DNA from: GJ-E10 sp035625725
GTDB taxonomy: Bacteria; Pseudomonadota; Gammaproteobacteria; Burkholderiales; Burkholderiaceae_F
Assembly: GCA_035625725.1 (NCBI GenBank)
Contig: DASPPB010000029.1
Coordinates: 1-22,660 of the forward strand
Direction of reading: 5' to 3'
DNA: 22,660 bases
The translations under genes were made by a program, and so were the position numbers. This document shows, piece by piece, positions 13,424 to 22,660 of this stretch. Within the stretch, counting starts at the first letter, position 1. Each line of letters opens with the position of its first letter. The notes under the pieces were generated by a model, which was not told where the DNA came from, did no database searches, and saw nothing but the letters and a program-made list of their open reading frames with translations.

Positions 13424-14266
13424 TCAGTGCGCCGTCTCGCCTGCCGCCGGCTCCTGCCGTGGCAGCGGAGCCGCAGACGGAGCGGGCGCCGGTGCTGCAG
13501 GCTCGCCCGGCGCTGGTGAAGCCGGTGCCGGGCTATCCGGATCCTCCTCGACGGGCGGAGGCGGTGCCCCGTCGCCCATGATCTTGCTGCGGATGCGCTG
13601 CAGATAGGCGTCGCGCACGAACTGATACGGGTCCAACGCCGCTTGCTCGATGAGGTTCGTGGCGTCAAGAATCTGCGCGCGCCGCACGACAAAACGCCCC
13701 GCATAGACGAAATAGTAATCCTTTACCGGATGGATGTAGGAAATGGGGTCCGTGAAGTAATCCGGGACTTCGCCAATGGCATCGCGCACGCTGCTCGGCC
13801 CGATGATCGGCAGTACGAGGTAGGGGCCCGAGGGAATTCCCCACGTGCCCATCGTCAGGGCAAAGAACTGTTTGTCGCGCTCCAGGCCCGCTCGCGATGC
13901 CACGTCGATGCAACCGGCCATCCCGACGGTCGAATTTATCAAGAAGCGACCGACCGCGGTGCCCGCGGATTTGCCCTTGCCCTGCAGCGCCGCGTTGATC
14001 ATGTTCGTGATCTCAAACAGATTGTCGAAAAAGTTGCCGATGCACTCGCGCAGCGGTTTGGGCACAACCGCGATATAGCCCTTGGCCGCGGGCTTGGCGA
14101 GGGCCCTGTCGAAGCCATCGTTGAATGCAAAGATCTGCCGGTTGACGCGCTCGAACGGGTCGACAGGGTTGCTGCCGGCGTTGGGCGGCACGCTTGCGCA
14201 ACCGGCCAGCAGACAAAGGAGGGCGGCGGCACCAAGATGCTTGGCCATGCGGTCGGCCGCCTTCAC
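13424..14266 (-). CDS. mlaA: Outer-membrane lipoprotein MlaA (VacJ)
   Basis: MlaA is an outer-membrane lipoprotein that, with a porin, removes misplaced phospholipids from the outer leaflet and passes them to MlaC. The 280-residue product begins with a lipoprotein signal ending in the lipobox LLAGC (lipidated Cys23). The VacJ core follows: DPFERVNRQIFAFND, the FFDNLFEITNMINAALQGK region, GRFLINSTVGMAGCIDVA, GTWGIPSGPYLVLPIIGPSS and the PISYIHPVKDYY block. Residues 231-280 are an extra tail made almost wholly of Pro, Ala, Glu and Ser. The GTG at 14264-14266 overlaps the mlaD TGA as GTGA; an ATG at 14246-14248 would shorten the protein by six residues and still leave a complete signal, so the start is uncertain. 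In E. coli mlaA is unlinked; here it sits between mlaD and mlaC. Confidence 0.95.
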   Translation of the reverse strand: MKAADRMAKHLGAAALLCLLAGCASVPPNAGSNPVDPFERVNRQIFAFNDGFDRALAKPAAKGYIAVVPKPLRECIGNFFDNLFEITNMINAALQGKGKSAGTAVGRFLINSTVGMAGCIDVASRAGLERDKQFFALTMGTWGIPSGPYLVLPIIGPSSVRDAIGEVPDYFTDPISYIHPVKDYYFVYAGRFVVRRAQILDATNLIEQAALDPYQFVRDAYLQRIRSKIMGDGAPPPPVEEDPDSPAPASPAPGEPAAPAPAPSAAPLPRQEPAAGETAH

Positions 14267-14748
14267 TTCGGGCCCGAACCTTCCTTGGCGGGGGCCTCGG
14301 CCGCCTTGTTGTACAGAAACTGCCCGATCAGGTTTTCAAGGATGACGGCCGACTGCGTCATTTTGATGGTGTCACCGCCCTGCAGATTTTTCTCGTCGGC
14401 GCCCGGATCCAGGCCGACGTATTGATCACCCAGCAGCCCGGCCGTGAGGATTTTGGCCGAGGTGTCAGTCGGGAACTGGAACCCGTGGTCGATCTGGAGC
14501 GTTACCATGCCCTGGAAGGATTTGTTGTCGAAGCTGATCGACGCAACACGTCCCACCGTCACGCCGGCGCTTTTGACCGGCGCCCCGACCTTCAGGCCGC
14601 CGACATTGTCGAAGCGGGCCAGGAGCGGATACGTTGTGTCAAAGGAAAAACTGGCAAGGTTCGCGGCCTTGAGGGCAAGAAAAAAAATTGCCAGCATCCC
14701 GAGCAATACGAACAGGCCGACCAGCGTTTCGATCTGCTTTTTGGACAT
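14263..14748 (-). CDS. mlaD: MCE-domain lipid-binding protein MlaD
   Basis: MlaD is the inner-membrane-anchored periplasmic MCE protein, which forms a hexameric ring on the MlaFEB transporter and receives lipid from MlaC. The 161-residue protein has a short cytoplasmic start (MSKKQIETLVG), one membrane helix (residues 10-26) and an MCE domain at about 38-116. That domain carries FDNVGGLKVGAPVKSAGVTVGRV and ends with AGLLGDQYVGLDPG. A short helix (MTQSAVILENLIGQFLYN) follows, which in MlaD proteins lines the central channel, and then a charged tail. The ATG at 14746-14748 has GAAGG eight bases upstream. It starts 32 bases after mlaE and its stop overlaps the GTG start proposed for mlaA. Confidence 0.96.
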   Translation of the reverse strand: MSKKQIETLVGLFVLLGMLAIFFLALKAANLASFSFDTTYPLLARFDNVGGLKVGAPVKSAGVTVGRVASISFDNKSFQGMVTLQIDHGFQFPTDTSAKILTAGLLGDQYVGLDPGADEKNLQGGDTIKMTQSAVILENLIGQFLYNKAAEAPAKEGSGPK

Positions 14749-14780
14749 ACGTGGAACCTTCGCCGTTGGTGTCCCGATGG

Positions 14781-15563
14781 TTAGGGCGTGCTGAACATGA
14801 GCGCCGTCAGGATGAAGTCCAGAAAGAGCACCGACAGGGACGAGACCACGACGGTGCGCGTGGTCGCCAGCGCCACGCCTTCCGGGGTCGCCTCGCACTC
14901 ATAACCGATGTAGAGCGCGATAAACGTCGTTGCGATTCCGAACACAATCGTCTTGACAACACCGTTGCCGACGTCCTTGATGACGTCCACACCGTCTTGC
15001 ATTTGCGACCAAAACGCGCCCGCATCGATGCCGATCATCCATACGCCGACCACGTAGGCGGCCATCACGCCCACTGCGGAGAAGATGGCGCCCAGCAGCG
15101 GCATCGAGATGACGCCGGCGACAAACCGCGGCGCGAGCACGCGGATCCGCGGATCGACCGCCATCATTTCCATCGCCACGAGCTGTTCGCCGGCCTTCAT
15201 CAGACCGATCTCCGCGGTCAGTGAGGTTCCGGCTCCGCCCGCGTACAGCAGCGCGGTGATCACCGGGCCGAGCTCGCGCGCCAGCGCCAGGGCCACGAGC
15301 AGTCCCAGGGATTCGGTCGCGCCGTAGCGGCTCAACGTGATGTAGCCCTGCAGCGCGAGCACCAGACCCACCGCGATGCCCGAGGCGGCGATGATGATGA
15401 GCGAGCGATTGCCGATCGCATGGACTTGCACCGTGGTGAGGTACGGCCGGCGCAGACTCCGGGGGGCAGTGCGCACGAGCTCGACGAAAAACGCCGCCGA
15501 GTGACCCAGGATTCCCAGCACCGCCAGCGCGCGCCGGCCCAGCTCCGCGAGCGCTTCGCTCAT
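14781..15563 (-). CDS. mlaE: Phospholipid transport permease MlaE
   Basis: MlaE is the membrane permease of the MlaFEDB ABC transporter. The 260-residue product has the MlaE/YrbE family hallmarks: an N-terminal amphipathic helix, HAIGNRSLIIIAASGIAVGLVLALQGY, LARELGPVITALLYAGGAGTSLTAEIG (the conserved ELGP-AGR-like coupling region), GLMKAGEQLVAMEMM and MAVDPRIRVLAPRFVAG. About five membrane helices are apparent. The AGGAGTS form replaces the AGRVGSA form common in other MlaE proteins, a modest change in a conserved stretch. The ATG at 15561-15563 lies one base after the mlaF TGA (TGAGATG), so mlaF and mlaE are coupled. The upstream open frame to 15677 only mirrors mlaF. Confidence 0.96.
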   Translation of the reverse strand: MSEALAELGRRALAVLGILGHSAAFFVELVRTAPRSLRRPYLTTVQVHAIGNRSLIIIAASGIAVGLVLALQGYITLSRYGATESLGLLVALALARELGPVITALLYAGGAGTSLTAEIGLMKAGEQLVAMEMMAVDPRIRVLAPRFVAGVISMPLLGAIFSAVGVMAAYVVGVWMIGIDAGAFWSQMQDGVDVIKDVGNGVVKTIVFGIATTFIALYIGYECEATPEGVALATTRTVVVSSLSVLFLDFILTALMFSTP

Positions 15564-15564
15564 C

Positions 15565-16398
15565 TCAAGCCTCGACGCCCAGGTCCTGCGCGATGGGCGC
15601 CGCCGGATACTGGAATCGGACCGGACCGTCCGGCTCCCCACGGATGAACTGGCGCACGCCCGGATCTTCGGCCGCACGCAGCTCCTGCGGTGTGCCGCGG
15701 GCCACCACGCGGCCGCCCGACATCAGGTAGGCGTAGTCGCAGATCCGGAAGCATTCCTCGACATCGTGCGAGACGATTAGCGACGTTGCACCGGTGGCGT
15801 CGTTGAGGTGACGGATCAAGTTCGCGGTCACGCCCAACGAAATCGGATCGAGCCCTGTAAACGGCTCGTCGTACATGATGATCTGCGGATCGAGCGCGAT
15901 CGCCCGCGCCAGCGCGACGCGGCGCGCCATGCCTCCCGAGATCGCGGCGATGCGCAGCGCGGCCGCGCCGCGCAAGCCGACCGCGTCGAGCTTCATGAGC
16001 ACGACGTCGCGGATCATCTGCTCGGAGAGCTGGGTGTGCTCGCGCAGCGGATAGGCGACGTTTTCGAAAACGCTCAAGTCGGTGAACAGCGCACCGAACT
16101 GAAAGAGCATGCCCATGCGCCGGCGCAGCGCGTACAAAGCCGCGCGGTCCGCGGTGTCGACCGGCACCCCGGAGAAGAGAATCTGTCCGGCCCGCGGCGT
16201 GATCACGCCGCCGATCAGTCGCAGCAGGGTCGTCTTACCGCAGCCCGAACTGCCCATGATGGCAATGACCTTGCCGCGCGCAAAATCCAAGGAGACGTCG
16301 GACAGAACGACACGACTGTCGTAGCCGAACGTCACGGCCTGGATGCTGACGAGGGAGTCGCCTCCCGTTGCGCCGGTTGCTTCGCGCGCTTGCGCCAA
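15565..16398 (-). CDS. mlaF: Phospholipid transport ATP-binding protein MlaF
   Basis: MlaF is the ATPase of the MlaFEDB system that maintains outer-membrane lipid asymmetry. As called here it has 277 residues: Walker A GSSGCGKT (49-56), Q-loop LFQFGALFTDL, signature ISGGMARR from 153, Walker B IIMYDEP with D-loop GLD, and switch His211 in IVSHDVEE. FQFGALF and the C-terminal extension past the fold are typical of MlaF. I chose the TTG at 16396-16398 as start because GGGAGG lies exactly eight bases upstream (16407-16412). The other candidate, a GTG at 16414-16416, adds six residues (MREENS), has no ribosome site, and would place that GGGAGG inside the gene. MlaF is the first gene of the mla group, 165 bases after gltD, and is coupled to mlaE. 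Confidence 0.94.
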   Translation of the reverse strand: MAQAREATGATGGDSLVSIQAVTFGYDSRVVLSDVSLDFARGKVIAIMGSSGCGKTTLLRLIGGVITPRAGQILFSGVPVDTADRAALYALRRRMGMLFQFGALFTDLSVFENVAYPLREHTQLSEQMIRDVVLMKLDAVGLRGAAALRIAAISGGMARRVALARAIALDPQIIMYDEPFTGLDPISLGVTANLIRHLNDATGATSLIVSHDVEECFRICDYAYLMSGGRVVARGTPQELRAAEDPGVRQFIRGEPDGPVRFQYPAAPIAQDLGVEA

Positions 16399-16563
16399 GG
16401 AATTTTCCTCCCGCACAGTACGCGGCGGTTGTCGAAACCGCCCGTTTTTCTTGTCGATGATTGTCGCACAGGAATCCGCGCACGCCCTCGCGCGGCGGCG
16501 ACGATCGCCGCAATACGTTGTTACCTTGTTTTTGCGGCTACGTCCTCAGGAGCACAAGCCGAG
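16399..16563 (-). promoter_or_regulatory. gltD-mlaF intergenic region, possible mla leader
   Basis: At 165 bases this is the longest gap in the window and the likeliest place for a separate promoter for the mla genes. I could not find a convincing sigma-70 -35/-10 pair with proper spacing. It contains a strong hairpin, GCGGCGA (16495-16501) with TCGCCGC (16505-16511) around a three-base loop. No U-tract follows on the coding strand, so it is not a clear terminator for gltBD. Near the mlaF end lies the ribosome site for the TTG start. Confidence 0.35.
16407..16412 (-). promoter_or_regulatory. Shine-Dalgarno supporting a TTG start for mlaF
   Basis: GGGAGG on the minus strand stands eight bases before a TTG at 16396-16398 and overlaps the codons that follow the alternative GTG at 16414-16416. 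No comparable purine run precedes the GTG. This decides the mlaF start in favour of TTG. Confidence 0.6.
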
Positions 16564-18066
16564 TCAGCGCGGCAATTCCGAAGAACCCATAAGAAATGCA
16601 TCGACCGCGCGCGCGCACTGGCGCCCCTCGCGGATCGCCCACACCACCAGCGATTGACCGCGGCGCATATCGCCGGCGGCAAAGACCTTCGGTCGCGAGG
16701 TGGCGTACGCCGGGCGTGCACCGCCCTCCTCGGTGCCGGCCAGCGCGTTGGCCCGCGCGTCCTTCTCCACCGCGAACGCATCGAGCACCAGGCCGATGGG
16801 CGAGACGAACCCCATCGCGAGCAATACGAGGTCGGCGGGCAACTCGAATTCCGAGCCCGGCACTTCAACCATCTTCGATTGGCCGGTGACCGGGTCCGTC
16901 TGCCACTGCACGCGTGCGCAAACCAGTGCCTTGACGTTGCCCTTGCCATCGTCACGAAACCGCTTCGTGGTAACCGCCCAATCACGCTCGCAGCCTTCCT
17001 CGTGCGAGCTCGAGGTGCGCAGCCGCAGGGGCCAATAGGGCCACGTGATCGCCTTGTTTTCGGAGTTCGGCGGCTGCGGCAGCAACTCCAGTTGCGTGAC
17101 CGATCGGGCCTCGTGCCGATTGGACGTTCCGACGCAGTCCGAGCCGGTATCGCCGCCGCCGATGACGATCACGTGCTTGTCCTTGGCCAGAATCTGCCCT
17201 TCGAGCGTCTCGCCGTAGTTGACGCGATTTTGCGCGGTCAGAAACTCCAGAGCAAAGTGCACTCCCTTGAGATCGCGTCCGGGCACGCCCAGGTCGCGCG
17301 GCTGTTCGGCGCCTCCGGCGAGCACGATCGCGTCGAATTCATCGATGAGCTGTTGCGGCGTGACATGCTGCACTCCGGTGCGCAGCACCGGACCAAGATC
17401 CGTCTTGTCCTCGGGCGCAACCAAGACCCCGGTGCGAAAGACCACCCCTTCCTCGAGCATCTGCGCGACGCGCCGATCGATATGACTTTTTTCCAGTTTG
17501 AAGTCGGGTATGCCATAGCGCAGCAGCCCGCCAAGCCGGTCGTTTTTCTCGTACACGGTCACGGCATGCCCGGCGCGCGCGAGCTGCTGCGCGCAAGCAA
17601 GTCCGGCCGGACCGCTGCCGACGATCGCCACCTTCTTGCCCGTGGCGTGGGCAGGAACCTGCGCGCAGACCCATCCTTCGCTCCAGGCGCGATCGATGAT
17701 GGCGTGCTCGATGGACTTTATGCCGACAGCGGTATCGTTGAAGTTCAGCGTGCACGCCGCTTCGCACGGAGCCGGACAGACGCGCCCCGTGAACTCGGGG
17801 AAATTGTTGGTCGACTGCAGCACCTCGTTTGCCTCATACCACTGCTGGCGATACACGAGGTCGTTGAAGTCCGGGATGATGTTGTTCACCGGACAGCCGT
17901 TGTTGCAAAACGGAGTGCCGCAATCCATGCAGCGCGCCGCCTGGATGCGCGACTGCTCCGGGTCGAGGTGAACAACGAACTCGTGCCAGTGGCGGATGCG
18001 CTGCGCCGGCGGCTCAGCGGCTTCCTCCTGCCGGGGGTATTCCAAGAATCCGGTTACTTTGCCCAT
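16564..18066 (-). CDS. gltD: Glutamate synthase (NADPH) small subunit GltD
   Basis: GltD is the beta subunit of NADPH-dependent glutamate synthase. It takes electrons from NADPH through FAD and passes them via [4Fe-4S] clusters to GltB. The 500-residue product starts MGKVTGFLEYPRQEE, as in the family. Two cysteine groups for the iron-sulfur clusters are visible: Cys46, 49, 54 and 58 (CMDCGTPFCNNGCPV) and Cys97, 101 and 105 (VCPAPCEAAC). The FAD-binding motif is GSGPAG at 150-155 followed by YEKNDRLGGLLRYGIP, and the NADPH site is VIGGGDTGSD around residue 303. The ATG at 18064-18066 gives the standard N terminus; no clear ribosome site precedes it. It begins 50 bases after gltB. Confidence 0.98.
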   Translation of the reverse strand: MGKVTGFLEYPRQEEAAEPPAQRIRHWHEFVVHLDPEQSRIQAARCMDCGTPFCNNGCPVNNIIPDFNDLVYRQQWYEANEVLQSTNNFPEFTGRVCPAPCEAACTLNFNDTAVGIKSIEHAIIDRAWSEGWVCAQVPAHATGKKVAIVGSGPAGLACAQQLARAGHAVTVYEKNDRLGGLLRYGIPDFKLEKSHIDRRVAQMLEEGVVFRTGVLVAPEDKTDLGPVLRTGVQHVTPQQLIDEFDAIVLAGGAEQPRDLGVPGRDLKGVHFALEFLTAQNRVNYGETLEGQILAKDKHVIVIGGGDTGSDCVGTSNRHEARSVTQLELLPQPPNSENKAITWPYWPLRLRTSSSHEEGCERDWAVTTKRFRDDGKGNVKALVCARVQWQTDPVTGQSKMVEVPGSEFELPADLVLLAMGFVSPIGLVLDAFAVEKDARANALAGTEEGGARPAYATSRPKVFAAGDMRRGQSLVVWAIREGRQCARAVDAFLMGSSELPR

Positions 18067-18116
18067 ATTCGTGACGGTTGTGCGCGTGGCGCGCGAGATC
18101 GGTACACGGTATTGCC

Positions 18117-22660
<4,544 letters not shown>

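Noticed and set aside
18067..18116. Promoter or terminator between gltB and gltD
   Set aside because: The 50-base gap shows no box pair, stem or U-tract; co-transcription of gltBD is the simplest reading.

Overview
This window is a dense, GC-rich stretch of bacterial core chromosome. Apart from one gene fragment at the left edge, every gene lies on the minus strand, so transcription runs from high to low coordinates. Gene content and order (gltBD, mlaFEDACB with mlaA inside, an ABC-2 exporter, bolA-like, murA, hisGDCBHAFIE, HIT, tatABC) and details such as short-form HisG, single-function HisB and separate HisI and HisE point to a betaproteobacterium, probably Burkholderiales and perhaps close to Alcaligenaceae. 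That placement is inferred from recognised proteins and gene order, not from a search.

Layout in transcription order. 22660-16564: glutamate synthase, gltB (5' end cut by the window edge) and gltD. 16398-12442: the Mla phospholipid-transport system in the order mlaF, mlaE, mlaD, mlaA, mlaC, mlaB. 12369-10640: a two-gene ABC-2 type exporter (ATPase and permease). 10643-9113: a BolA/IbaG-family gene and murA. 9103-2298: nine histidine genes hisG, D, C, B, H, A, F, I, E. 2305-1940: a HinT-like HIT hydrolase. 1937-301: tatA, tatB, tatC. 2-277, plus strand: the C-terminal PDZ end of an HtrA/Deg-like serine protease, convergent with tatC.

The genes group into two themes. One is nitrogen and histidine metabolism: GltBD makes glutamate, HisH consumes glutamine and HisC consumes glutamate. 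The other is the cell envelope: Mla, MurA, Tat, the ABC exporter and the Deg-type protease. Many junctions are 4-nt ATGA or GTGA stop/start overlaps (mlaD/mlaA, ATPase/permease, permease/bolA, hisG/hisD, hisD/hisC, hisF/hisI, hisI/hisE), and hisC/hisB is TAATG. This suggests long, translationally coupled transcripts. Looser junctions are gltD/mlaF (165 nt), tatA/tatB (96 nt), hisA/hisF (87 nt), mlaB/ATPase (72 nt), hisH/hisA (58 nt), hisB/hisH (57 nt), tatB/tatC (53 nt) and gltB/gltD (50 nt). No gene-free stretch exceeds 300 bases. I see no tRNA, rRNA, CRISPR array, insertion sequence, prophage or other sign of transfer.

I found no undescribed biological system here. What merits a second look is small: a Gly-to-Pro change in the TatB hinge, rare TTG starts for hisH and mlaF, a GC hairpin just after the tatA stop, a leader without a Shine-Dalgarno sequence before hisA, the Pro/Ala-rich tail of MlaA, and the pathway pieces (HisZ, histidinol-phosphate phosphatase) that must lie elsewhere.
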